A program made the position numbers and the translations under genes. From Kineococcus mangrovi (GTDB taxonomy: Bacteria > Actinomycetota > Actinomycetes > Actinomycetales > Kineococcaceae), in NCBI RefSeq assembly GCF_041320705.1, contig NZ_JBGGTQ010000006.1, positions 186,001 to 250,000 of the forward strand: a stretch of DNA of 64,000 bases. Reading direction: 5' to 3'. Below are positions 8,789-16,788 of this stretch, piece by piece (position 1 is the stretch's first letter; the number at the start of each line of letters is the position of its first letter). The notes under the pieces are model-generated. The model was not told the DNA's origin, made no database searches, and was given only the letters and a program-made list of their open reading frames with translations.

Positions 8789-9891
8789 GCGGCGGCCTCC
8801 GGGGGCAGGACGGCGGCCGCGGCCGCCTCGGCGATGTCGACGGCCAGGACGAGGTCGTCGATGAGGGTGGTCAGCGACGGGGCGGCGCCGGCGTCACCGT
8901 GCGCGAGGTCGTGCAGGGTCCGCCACTCCACCTCGTAACCGTTGCGGTCGTAGGGTCCGAAGGTGCGCGACGACCCGTCGGCAGCGGTGAGGGTCGCGAC
9001 CGCCGATCCCGCGTGGACGTAGCTGGGGGTGAACTCCACGTGCAGCGCCTGGTCGTCGGCGATCACGTCGAGTTCCCAGCGCGGGGCCCAGTGCCCGTGC
9101 ATCGCGGCGACCAGGACGGCGTGGCGGTCACCGGCCGACAGGGTGATGCCGTACCCGAAGGGCGACAGGAGGTCGGCGTCGTGCACCCGCACCCGCGCAC
9201 CCCGCGGCAGGAACTCCCGGACGAGGGGGAGGTCGTGGATCGCCAGGCCGAGGACCCCGGCGCTCAGCAACCCGGCCCGCGCGGCGGGGTCGAGCGCGCG
9301 CCCGGTGGGGAACGGCGCCCGGTCGTGCACCTCGGTCGCGAAGTCCTCGAACCGGGGGTTGGGCGGCAGGACGATGCTGGAGCGGACGGTGTGCGCCCGC
9401 GCGGGCAGGTCCCCCCAGGCCCGGCGAGCGGCGGTCCAGCCCGGGTCGAAGGTGTGCATGGCGCCGACGAGCACGGGGACACCCGTCTCGACGCTGACGG
9501 CGGCGATCTGCTCGGCCTCGGCGCGCGAGGTCGCGAACGGCTTCTCGCACAGCACCGCCCGCTTGCCGGCGCGCAACGCGGCGATCACCTGGTCGGCGTG
9601 GAACTGCGGGGGTGAGCAGACGGCGACGACGTCGACGTCCTCGTCGGCCAGCAGTTCCTCGAGCGTCCCCGAGTGCGCGGCCCCCACCCGGGCGGCCGTG
9701 GCCGCGGCCACCGCGCCGTCGACGTCCATGACGTGCCGGACGGCGAAGCGGTCGGTGAGCCGGGCCAGGGTCGGCAGGTGGATGGCCTGGGTGACGGGGC
9801 CGGCGCCGAGCACCCCCACCCCGAGCACGGCCCGTCCCGAGGGGTCGTCCCCGCGGGGGCGGGCGTGGCGCGGTCGCTGGTCGGCGCTCAC
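8785..9891 (-). CDS. Gfo/Idh/MocA-family NAD(P)-dependent oxidoreductase
   Basis: Sugar dehydrogenase of 368 residues. An N-terminal Rossmann fold carries GVGVLGAGPVTQAIHLP, then VAVCSPPQFH and the hallmark CEKPFA whose lysine is catalytic in this family, followed by a C-terminal substrate domain (GVLGLAIHDLPLVREFLP has the expected D and H region). Start GTG at 9891 overlaps the stop of the TIM-barrel gene; the stop overlaps the DUF1080 gene. With its neighbours it fits oxidation of an imported sugar or glycoside at C-3, though the exact substrate is inferred only from context. Confidence 0.88.
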   Translation of the reverse strand: MSADQRPRHARPRGDDPSGRAVLGVGVLGAGPVTQAIHLPTLARLTDRFAVRHVMDVDGAVAAATAARVGAAHSGTLEELLADEDVDVVAVCSPPQFHADQVIAALRAGKRAVLCEKPFATSRAEAEQIAAVSVETGVPVLVGAMHTFDPGWTAARRAWGDLPARAHTVRSSIVLPPNPRFEDFATEVHDRAPFPTGRALDPAARAGLLSAGVLGLAIHDLPLVREFLPRGARVRVHDADLLSPFGYGITLSAGDRHAVLVAAMHGHWAPRWELDVIADDQALHVEFTPSYVHAGSAVATLTAADGSSRTFGPYDRNGYEVEWRTLHDLAHGDAGAAPSLTTLIDDLVLAVDIAEAAAAAVLPPEAAA

Positions 9892-10808
9892 GCGGGCACC
9901 GCCGCCGGCTGCGGACCGACCGCGAAGAACGGCAGCGCGAGCAGGTTCTCGCGGGCCACCTGCGTGCTCCGACGGGCGGTGGGCAGGTTCGGCACGTCGA
10001 CCTCGAGGACCGTCCAGCCCTCGAAACCCGGCGGCAGCGCCGCGAGCACGGCGGTCAGGTCCACCGAGCCGCGGCCGGGTTCGGTCCACACGTGGTGCCC
10101 GGTGGTGGCGGCCAGGTAGTCGGCGCGGTCGGCACGTGCCGCGGCGGCCGCGGCCTGGTCGACGTCCTTGAGGTGCAGGGCCACCACGCGGTCGGCGTGG
10201 TCGGCGACGAGGCGTTCGGGTGCCGCCCCGGCCCACGCCAGGTGACCGGTGTCGGGGCCGAAGGCCAGCGCCGACCCCGCGGTGGCCTCCAGCACGGTGC
10301 GGGTCTCCCCTTCCGTCTCGACGTAGGAACCGACGTGCGGGTGCAGGGCGAACCGGACACCCTCGGCGGCGGCCGCGGCGGCCGCCGCGGCCATGCCGTC
10401 GGCGATGGACAGGGTCCGCTCCGTGGAGGGGTTCACCCCGGTGGCGGGGGCCGCGATGCGCTCGGGCACGAGGTCGTGGGCCAGGAAGCAGACGTCGAGG
10501 CCCAGTTCGGCCTGGGTCGCCGCGTGGCGGCGAGCCGCCTCGACCACCCGGCCGAGGGCGTCGCGATCGGCGAAGTCGCCGCCGAAGTAGCCCGGGGCGG
10601 GGGAGAAGCCGTTGGCCTCGAGCAGCGCCCGGTAGCGCTGCGCGGACCACCCCTGGGGGACGTCGGCCTGCAGAGCCGTGAACCCCAGCGGACCGAGCTC
10701 GGACATCGCGGTGGTGAGGGTCTGCTCGGAGAGGTCGAAGCCGTCGGGGCCGAGGACCCAGGGCAGCGGGTTGACCGCCAGCCGGCGGTGGCGGGGTGGG
10801 CGGGACAT
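9888..10808 (-). CDS. Xylose-isomerase-like TIM-barrel sugar epimerase/isomerase
   Basis: Cytosolic TIM-barrel protein of 306 residues related to inosose dehydratases and sugar isomerases. Metal-site style segments are visible: FALHPHVGSYVE, AFGPDTGHLAWAG, VVALHLKDVD and EVDVPNL give the His/Glu/Asp set of the family. ATG at 10808 is preceded by GAGGAGGTG at good spacing; an earlier in-frame ATG would overlap the permease gene. It lies between the ABC permease genes and the dehydrogenase and probably converts a sugar intermediate within the same pathway. Confidence 0.85.
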   Translation of the reverse strand: MSRPPRHRRLAVNPLPWVLGPDGFDLSEQTLTTAMSELGPLGFTALQADVPQGWSAQRYRALLEANGFSPAPGYFGGDFADRDALGRVVEAARRHAATQAELGLDVCFLAHDLVPERIAAPATGVNPSTERTLSIADGMAAAAAAAAAEGVRFALHPHVGSYVETEGETRTVLEATAGSALAFGPDTGHLAWAGAAPERLVADHADRVVALHLKDVDQAAAAAARADRADYLAATTGHHVWTEPGRGSVDLTAVLAALPPGFEGWTVLEVDVPNLPTARRSTQVARENLLALPFFAVGPQPAAVPA

Positions 10809-10837
10809 GCGGGCACCTCCTCGGGTGCGTGGGTCGA

Positions 10838-11707
10838 TCATCGGCCGGCGAGGGAGCCGCCGATGCCGCCGACGGAGAAGTAGCGGTTGAGGGCGGCGAA
10901 GACGATGACGGGGGGCAGCATCATCACGACGGCGACGGCCATGACCGAGCCCCAGTCGGTGGAGTTCTGCTGGAAGAACGACTGCAGGCCCATGGGCAGG
11001 GTGAAGGTCGTGTTGGAACGCAGGAAGACGATGGCGACCAGGTAGTCGTTCCAGGCCAGCAGGAAGGTGAAGATGGCGGTGGACAGGACCCCGGGCAGGG
11101 AGTTGCGCAGCACGATCCGCAGGAACGAGCCGAAGACGCTGGCGCCGTCGATCCAGGCGGCTTCCTCCAGGGAGACCGGGATGGAGTCGAAGTAGGCGGC
11201 CATCATCCAGGTCGCGACCGACATGGACGAGCCGACGTAGATGATCGTGATGCCGGCGAGGTCGTCGACCAACCCGAGCTTGGCGAAGAGGATGAACAGC
11301 GGGACCACCGCGGTGATGACCGGCAGGGACTGGACCACGAACAGCAGCAGGGAGTAGCCGGAGACGAGCCGGTTGCGCCCGCGGGACAGGACGTACCCGG
11401 CGGGAGCGGCCACGGCCACGGCCACGGCCACGGTGGACAGGGCGGTGACGAGGGAGTTGCCCAGCCACGTCGGCGTGAGGGTGTCGCGGAAGATCGCGGT
11501 GAAGTTGCCCAGGGTGATGCCCGTGGCCGTGGAGCCCAGCCCCGGTCGCAGGGACAACCACAAGGTGACCAGCACGGGGACGAGGACCACGAGGGTCACG
11601 GCGAGCAGCAGGGCGAAGCGGAACCACTGCCCGCGCTTCTCGCGCTCGGGAGCGGTGTCGACGGCGCGGGCGCGGCGGGACGGCAGGGGTGCGGTGGCGG
11701 TGCTCAT
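10838..11707 (-). CDS. Carbohydrate ABC transporter permease, MalG type
   Basis: Inner-membrane subunit of the sugar importer, 289 residues with six hydrophobic segments. The ATPase-docking loop SLEEAAWIDGASVFGSFLRIVL matches the EAA motif of MalG-type permeases. The ATG at 11707 overlaps the stop of the partner permease by four bases (ATGA). The tail MLPPVIVFAALNRYFSVGG is the usual C-terminal helix and ending. Works with the upstream permease and lipoprotein; no ATPase gene is present in the operon. Confidence 0.92.
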   Translation of the reverse strand: MSTATAPLPSRRARAVDTAPEREKRGQWFRFALLLAVTLVVLVPVLVTLWLSLRPGLGSTATGITLGNFTAIFRDTLTPTWLGNSLVTALSTVAVAVAVAAPAGYVLSRGRNRLVSGYSLLLFVVQSLPVITAVVPLFILFAKLGLVDDLAGITIIYVGSSMSVATWMMAAYFDSIPVSLEEAAWIDGASVFGSFLRIVLRNSLPGVLSTAIFTFLLAWNDYLVAIVFLRSNTTFTLPMGLQSFFQQNSTDWGSVMAVAVVMMLPPVIVFAALNRYFSVGGIGGSLAGR

Positions 11708-12660
11708 TCGACGGCCGACTTCCTGATCTGGCGGTAGAGGAGGACGGAGACCACGACGAGCGTCGCGGTCATGAGGAACGCGATCGCGACCCCGGGACCG
11801 GTCTGGAAGTTCTGGAACACGGTGCGGTAGGCCAGGACGACCAGGGAGGTGGTGGCGTCCACGGGCCCGCCGCCGGTCAGCAGGTAGATCGTCGGGAAGT
11901 CGTTGACGGAGAAGATCGTCATGAGGATCCACGAGATGTACGTGGACCGGGCGATGAGCGGCAACGTGATGCCGGTGAACTGCTGCCACCGGTTCGCCCC
12001 GTCCATGCTCGCGGCCTCGTAGACGGTGCCGTCGACCGAGGTCAGCGCAGCCGAGGTCATGAGCATCATGAACGGGAACGAGGCCCACACCTTGAACAGG
12101 CAGACGGTGACGACGGCCAGGGTCGGGTCGGCCAGGAACAGCGGGTTCCCCCAGCCCACGGCGGTGAACAGCCTGGGCAGCGGGCTGTCGGGGGTGGCGA
12201 GGAGGTAGTTCCACGCCGTCGAGCTCACGACGATCGGCACGACCCACGGCAGCAGCAGGAGCACCTTGAAGGTGCCGCGGCCGGGGACCCTGCTCTTGAG
12301 CAGGAGGGCCAGTCCCAGACCCACCAGCCAGGAACCGAAGACGCCGACGACGGTGAAGAGCAGCGTGAACCGGGTCGCCTTCCAGAAGGCGGTGGAGGTG
12401 AGCACCCTGGTGTAGTTGTCGAGGCCCACGAAGTCACCGGCCGCGATGAGGCTGCCCTGGTGCAGGGACTGCCGCGCGGCGTAGACCAGCGGGTAGGCGT
12501 TGATGAGCAGCAGCAGGACGATCGACGGCAGGATGAGGGCGAACAGGGTGAGGCCGCCGCGGCGCAGGCCGCGGTTGCGCGCCAGGGGGCGACCGGCCCC
12601 GGGGCCCGAGACCCCGACACCTCTGCGGGCCCGGGACAGGGCGGGGGAGTGGCTCGGCAT
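11704..12660 (-). CDS. Carbohydrate ABC transporter permease, MalF type
   Basis: Inner-membrane subunit of the sugar importer, 318 residues. An Arg-rich N-terminal tail precedes six hydrophobic segments; the periplasmic/early loop FVGLDNYTRVLTS and the EAA loop TVYEAASMDGANRWQQFTGITL are diagnostic. The start ATG at 12660 is preceded by two nearly identical copies of an AGGAG-containing sequence (12661-12684). Overlaps the MalG-type gene. The substrate is carried by the lipoprotein encoded just upstream. Confidence 0.92.
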   Translation of the reverse strand: MPSHSPALSRARRGVGVSGPGAGRPLARNRGLRRGGLTLFALILPSIVLLLLINAYPLVYAARQSLHQGSLIAAGDFVGLDNYTRVLTSTAFWKATRFTLLFTVVGVFGSWLVGLGLALLLKSRVPGRGTFKVLLLLPWVVPIVVSSTAWNYLLATPDSPLPRLFTAVGWGNPLFLADPTLAVVTVCLFKVWASFPFMMLMTSAALTSVDGTVYEAASMDGANRWQQFTGITLPLIARSTYISWILMTIFSVNDFPTIYLLTGGGPVDATTSLVVLAYRTVFQNFQTGPGVAIAFLMTATLVVVSVLLYRQIRKSAVE

Positions 12661-12684
12661 GGTGGCTCCTGGGGTGGCTCCTGG
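12661..12684 (-). repeat. Tandem 12-bp duplication carrying two ribosome binding sites
   Basis: The plus strand reads GGTGGCTCCTGG twice in a row and then begins a third copy (GGTGG). Read on the coding strand this puts two AGGAG sites, 12 bases apart, before the ATG at 12660. The nearer copy has normal spacing; the distant one is a spare or modulating site. Slippage in this tract would change translation of the permease relative to the lipoprotein. Confidence 0.7.
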
Positions 12685-12701
12685 GGTGGCCGGCGACGGG
12701 T

Positions 12702-13997
12702 TCAGAGGGCGGAGATGTCGGACTGCAGCTTGGTCAGCGCCGCCGTGGAGTCGGCCTTGCCGGACAGCATCGTCTGGGTGAACTCGTTGAGGGCCTGCCC
12801 GCCGTCGATCGCCGCGATCTTGGCGTCGACCTCGGTGCCGGTCGCCGCGTAGGTCTTGGCGATGGGCTGCCAGGTGTTGATGACCTCGACCTTCTGGGTG
12901 TTGGCCTGGAACTCCGGCAGGGCGATGACCGACTTCAGCACGGGGAGCCCGGGCAGCAGCTTCTGCTGCCACAACGTCCCGTAGTTCTTGAACCAGTACT
13001 GCAGGAAGGCCTCGCTGGACTCCTGCGACGGGGTGTTCTGGTACATCATGATGTTGTTGAGGAACTGCAGGCAGCCCTTGTCGCCGTGCGGGCCGGCCAT
13101 GGGGGTGGCGACCAGGACGTCCCCGGTGGTGTCGCCGAGGTCGTCGTTGAGCCCCGGCGTGTTGATGCCCATCGCGATCTTGCCCGACTTCCACTGCGAG
13201 GTCAGGTTGTCGGTGGTGTAGGAGACCGCGGCGGGGTCGACGATCCCCGAACCCACGAGTTCGCGGATGAAGTCCATCGCCTCGACGTTGCGGTCGGTCA
13301 CGCAGTCGAGTTCGTTGTCGGCGTTGAACAGCCCGCCGCCGTTGTTGATCATCATGGCGACCATCGTGTGCGCGCCGAGGTTGTTGCCGGCGCCGGCCCC
13401 GATGCCGTAGGCGAAGTACCCCTTGGCGGCGAGCTGCTTCCCGACGGTGAGGTACTCGTCCCAGGTGGTCGGCAGGGAGACGCCGACCTCGTCGAAGATC
13501 GACTTGCGGTACCACCAGACGCGCATGTCGAGCTGGGTCGGGACGGCGCAGTAGCCGTTGTCGGTCTTGAAGGGTTCGATGGTCCCCTCGAGGAAGTCGT
13601 CGTAGGTGCCGTCCTCCTTGAAGGTGGCGAGGAGGTCGTCCGCGTAGGCGATGGCACCCTGCTCGGCGTACTGGAACGCCTGGAACCCGCCACCGGTCGA
13701 GACGGCCGGTCCGGTGTTGGACGCGATCGCCGACGAGAACGTCTGGGTGAAGTTGTTCCACTGGATGATCTGGTAGCCGGCCTTCAGGTGGTCCCCGGTG
13801 GGGACGTACGCCTCGGTGAGTTCCTGCGCGGCGGTGTTGTAGGCGGCGGTGCCCCAGGGCATGTCCCAGAACTCGATGGTCTGGCCCTGGCCACCGGAAC
13901 CCGAACCACCGCCGCAGGCGGAGAGGGCGGCCATGGAGGCGGACCCGGCGGCGAGGCCGAGGAAGGTGCGGCGAGTCGTGCTGGAGCTGCTGGACAT
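12702..13997 (-). CDS. Carbohydrate ABC transporter substrate-binding lipoprotein (Tat-type signal)
   Basis: First gene of the sugar operon, 431 residues. The N-terminus has the twin-arginine pattern TTRRTFLGLAAG and then a lipobox LSACGGG, so it is probably exported folded by Tat and lipid-anchored. The mature domain (IEFWDMPWGTAAYN, QIIQWNNFTQTFSSAIASN, YAEQGAIAYADDLL, VWWYRKSIFDEVGVSLPTTWDEY) is a family-1 extracellular sugar-binding protein. It is divergent from the double-TetR gene across 231 bp. The following five genes (two permeases, TIM barrel, dehydrogenase, DUF1080) appear co-transcribed. Confidence 0.92.
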   Translation of the reverse strand: MSSSSSTTRRTFLGLAAGSASMAALSACGGGSGSGGQGQTIEFWDMPWGTAAYNTAAQELTEAYVPTGDHLKAGYQIIQWNNFTQTFSSAIASNTGPAVSTGGGFQAFQYAEQGAIAYADDLLATFKEDGTYDDFLEGTIEPFKTDNGYCAVPTQLDMRVWWYRKSIFDEVGVSLPTTWDEYLTVGKQLAAKGYFAYGIGAGAGNNLGAHTMVAMMINNGGGLFNADNELDCVTDRNVEAMDFIRELVGSGIVDPAAVSYTTDNLTSQWKSGKIAMGINTPGLNDDLGDTTGDVLVATPMAGPHGDKGCLQFLNNIMMYQNTPSQESSEAFLQYWFKNYGTLWQQKLLPGLPVLKSVIALPEFQANTQKVEVINTWQPIAKTYAATGTEVDAKIAAIDGGQALNEFTQTMLSGKADSTAALTKLQSDISAL

Positions 13998-14126
13998 CGG
14001 TGTCTCCGCGGGTCGTGGGTCTGGCGGTCGTGCCGGTGAGCACGCCGTCGTGCGGATGTGCGGGGTGGCGCGATCCTCTCGGCGGTGAGACGAACCACTG
14101 CGCGCGGCGGCGAAGAACTCCTCCGC

Positions 14127-14163
14127 GTTCGCGTTTGGCCAACGTATTCACGTGTTCGCTTTT
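14127..14163. promoter_or_regulatory. Promoter-proximal direct repeats upstream of the sugar operon
   Basis: The gap 13998-14228 separates the lipoprotein gene (leftward) from the double TetR gene (rightward). Its AT-richest part carries two similar ten-mers, GTTCGCGTTT at 14127-14136 and GTTCGCTTTT at 14154-14163, 27 bp apart. Between them are TTGGCCAA and CACGTG palindromes. A regulator with two DNA-binding heads could use such repeated half-sites; binding is inferred from position only. Confidence 0.4.
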
Positions 14164-14228
14164 CGTCAAGGGCTTCGGCCGGTGCCGTCGGTGCTCGCGC
14201 GGGCGCCCCCGTGGGGGAAGATGAGGTC

Positions 14229-15551
14229 ATGTCCGTCGTCGCCGGCGTCCGCGGCCCCTACCGCAAAGGCGTCGAGCGGCGCCGGCAGGTCGTCGACGCG
14301 GCCTCGGTGCTGTTCGCCCGGCGCGGGTACGCCGCCGCCTCCCTGCGCGAGATCGCCGCGGAGGTCGGAGCCAGCCCGACGAGCCTGCTGCGGTTGTTCG
14401 GCCGCAAGGAGGACCTGCTCCTGGCGGTGCTCGAGCGGTGGGAGGTCGACACCCACCTGCTGCTCAGCCGGGTCGACATGGGCGAGGGGCTGCACTTCTT
14501 CGCGGCCTTCCCGCAGTTGATGCGCTACCACGTCGAGCACCCCGGACTCATCGAGCTCTTCCTCACGATGTGCACCGAGGCCTCCGACCCGCAGCACCCG
14601 GCTCGCGAGTGGGTGGCCCAGCGCTACGCCCAGATCGTCGCCCAGGGGGTCGAGCACCTGCGGACGGCGCAGGCCGACGGCCGGGTGCGGCCGATGACCC
14701 CCACCGAGTGCGAGGTGGAGGTGCGCGCGCTCTACGCGGCGATGGACGGCCTGGAACTGCAGTGGATCGCCGCCCCCGAACTGGACCTGGTGGCGTTGTC
14801 CGACGAGTTGTTCGCGCAGACCTTCAGCCGGTGGACGGGCCGCCGGTTCGTCCTGCCGACCGACCGGGGGGCCCGTCGCGTCGGCGAGAGCGCCCGGAGG
14901 CGCTCCGCCGTCGCGCCGCGGCCCCTGGTCGCCCCCGAGGCCGACAGGGGCGTGCGGGGGCCGTACCGCACCGGCGTCGAGCGACGTCGGCAGATCGTGG
15001 AGCAGGCCACCCGGGTGTTCGCCGTCCGGGGGTACACCAACGCCTCGCTGCGCGAGATCGCCGGCGGCGTCGGAGTCACGGGTGCCGCCCTGCTGCGGTA
15101 CTTCGGCTCCAAGGAGGAGCTGCTGTTCGCCGTCCTGGACCGGTTCGACGCGGACAGCGGGCCCACGAGGGTCTTCCACCGCACCGCGGACGGTCGCGCG
15201 TTCTTCGACGCCCTGGTCGACGTGATGGAGCAGCACCGGGAACGGCGCGGGCTCATCGAACTCCTGCTGACGCTGGGCACGGAGGCCACCGACCCCGACC
15301 ACCCGGCCCGCGGCTGGGTGGCCGACCGCTACGACCGGATCGTCGCGGAGGCGGCTCGGGCCATCGCGGCGGTCCAGGACCGGGGCCGCGGGGCCCCCAC
15401 GACCTCCGCGCGGCACGCCGACGAGGCGCGGCGCTACTTCGCCGTCATGGACGGCCTGGAGCTGCAGTGGCTGGTCGACCCCGACCTCGACATCGCGGCC
15501 ACGTTCCGCGCGTGGCACCGGTCGACCGTGCAGCGCTGGGTGGCGGGCTGA
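14229..15551 (+). CDS. Double TetR-family regulator (two complete TetR units in one polypeptide)
   Basis: 440 residues, about twice the family length. The first unit starts RGPYRKGVERRRQVVDAAS, with HTH SLREIAAEVGASPTSLLRLFG and effector domain ending in YAAMDGLELQWI. After a short basic linker the second unit starts RGPYRTGVERRRQIVEQAT, with HTH SLREIAGGVGVTGAALLRYFG and ends in YFAVMDGLELQWL. The halves align along their whole length, including LIELFLTMCTEASDP versus LIELLLTLGTEATDP, so this is an internal duplication. TetR proteins normally dimerise; this chain could fold as a single-chain pseudo-dimer with different ligand pockets. ATG at 14229 gives the natural N-terminus. It is divergent from the sugar operon and probably controls it. 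Confidence 0.92.
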   Translation: MSVVAGVRGPYRKGVERRRQVVDAASVLFARRGYAAASLREIAAEVGASPTSLLRLFGRKEDLLLAVLERWEVDTHLLLSRVDMGEGLHFFAAFPQLMRYHVEHPGLIELFLTMCTEASDPQHPAREWVAQRYAQIVAQGVEHLRTAQADGRVRPMTPTECEVEVRALYAAMDGLELQWIAAPELDLVALSDELFAQTFSRWTGRRFVLPTDRGARRVGESARRRSAVAPRPLVAPEADRGVRGPYRTGVERRRQIVEQATRVFAVRGYTNASLREIAGGVGVTGAALLRYFGSKEELLFAVLDRFDADSGPTRVFHRTADGRAFFDALVDVMEQHRERRGLIELLLTLGTEATDPDHPARGWVADRYDRIVAEAARAIAAVQDRGRGAPTTSARHADEARRYFAVMDGLELQWLVDPDLDIAATFRAWHRSTVQRWVAG

Positions 15552-15722
15552 GGACCCGCCGTGCCCGTCCCGGCCGTCCGGGACGACGGTCGTCGGACAC
15601 GATCCCGTCGACCGGCACCGGTGTCCTGGTGCAGAGTGGTCATCGGTGGTCACTGGTAGTCACCGGTGGCCCGGGGCAGGGTGACCGGCCACGACGACGT
15701 GGCGCTGAGCGAGGGGGACGAC

Positions 15723-16787
15723 GTGCGAGGACGGACGGTCGTGGCGGCGTTGGCGCTGCTGACGGGGGTGTGCGGGGGACCGGTCGTGACGGCGGGCGCG
15801 GCGCAGGCCGCGGACTGCCTGCAGCCGGCCGTGCAGGCGCGGTGGGACCAGCTCGGCGGCGCGTCGGGCGCCCTGGGCCCGGTCGCGGCGTGCGAGCAGC
15901 CGACGGCGACGGGCAGCTTCGCGACGTTCCGCGACGGTGCCGTGTACCACAGCGGGGCCACGGGCGCGTGGGACGTCTCGGGGTCCTTCCGCGACCTGTG
16001 GGCCTCGACGGGGTGGGAGAACGGGTTCCTCGGGTACCCCACGTCCGGGGAGGGCGCCGCGGCCCGCGGCGGGGTATTCCAGCAGTACCAGGGCGGCACC
16101 CTCTACTGGTCGCCCGCCACCGCGGCGCACTCGGTCTCCGGTGCGTTCCTGAGATCGTACGCCGACCTGGGCCGGGAGAACGGGTTCCTCGGGTACCCCA
16201 CCTCGCAGGAGGTCCCGGTCCGCGGCGGGGTGTTCCAGCTCTTCGAGGGCGGGGTGGCCTACTGGTCGCCCGCGACCGGCGCGCACACCGTGTCCGGCGC
16301 GTTCCGCGACCTCTACGGCCGGTTCGGCTACGAGAACGGCTGCCTCGGGTACCCGGCGACGCAGGAACTGCCGAGCGTCGCGGGCGGGGTGTACCAGCGG
16401 TTCCAGGGCGGGACGGCCTACTGGTCCCCGGCGGCGGGCGCGCACGCCCTGTGCGGGAACCTCCTGGCGGCCTACGGGGCGACGGGGTACGAGGGCGGAC
16501 CGCTGGGCTACCCCGTGAGCGACGAGCACGACGTGCCCGGCGGGCGCCGCGTCGACTTCCAGCACGGCTTCATCGAGTGGTCGGCGGCGACCGGGGCCCT
16601 GGTGAACCGGACCGTCGCGTCGGTGCTGACCCCGGCCCCCGTGCCCCCGCACAGCGAGCCGTACTACCGGAACTGCACCGAGGCGTGGGACGCCGGCGCC
16701 GCGCCGATCCGGGCCGGGCAGCCGGGGTACCGACCGGCCCTCGACCGCGACCGGGACGGCGTGGCCTGCGAGACGCGACCGCGCTGA
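15723..16787 (+). CDS. Secreted LGFP-repeat protein with C-terminal excalibur calcium-binding domain
   Basis: 354 residues from GTG 15723 (GAGGGGG upstream). An N-terminal hydrophobic signal ending GAAQAADC directs export. The body contains about five LGFP-type repeats of roughly 53 residues, each with a GxxNGFLGYPT core and a GGVFQxYxGGxxYWSPATGAH tail. Such repeats are thought to bind cell-wall arabinogalactan or surface glycans in actinobacteria. The end (NCTEAWDAGAAPIRAGQPGY then DRDRDGVACE) is an excalibur domain with a DxDxDGxxCE calcium loop. It probably sits in or on the cell wall; no enzymatic domain is present. An in-frame start at 15666 is possible but lacks a ribosome site. It converges on the next gene with one base between stops. 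Confidence 0.88.
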   Translation: MRGRTVVAALALLTGVCGGPVVTAGAAQAADCLQPAVQARWDQLGGASGALGPVAACEQPTATGSFATFRDGAVYHSGATGAWDVSGSFRDLWASTGWENGFLGYPTSGEGAAARGGVFQQYQGGTLYWSPATAAHSVSGAFLRSYADLGRENGFLGYPTSQEVPVRGGVFQLFEGGVAYWSPATGAHTVSGAFRDLYGRFGYENGCLGYPATQELPSVAGGVYQRFQGGTAYWSPAAGAHALCGNLLAAYGATGYEGGPLGYPVSDEHDVPGGRRVDFQHGFIEWSAATGALVNRTVASVLTPAPVPPHSEPYYRNCTEAWDAGAAPIRAGQPGYRPALDRDRDGVACETRPR

Positions 16788-16788
16788 G

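Noticed and set aside
15600-15680. Short tandem GGTCA-TCGGTG type repeats before the LGFP gene
   Set aside because: The units (GGTCATCGGT, GGTCACTGGT, AGTCACCGGT) are short and imperfect; they could be operator half-sites, but nothing more supports this.
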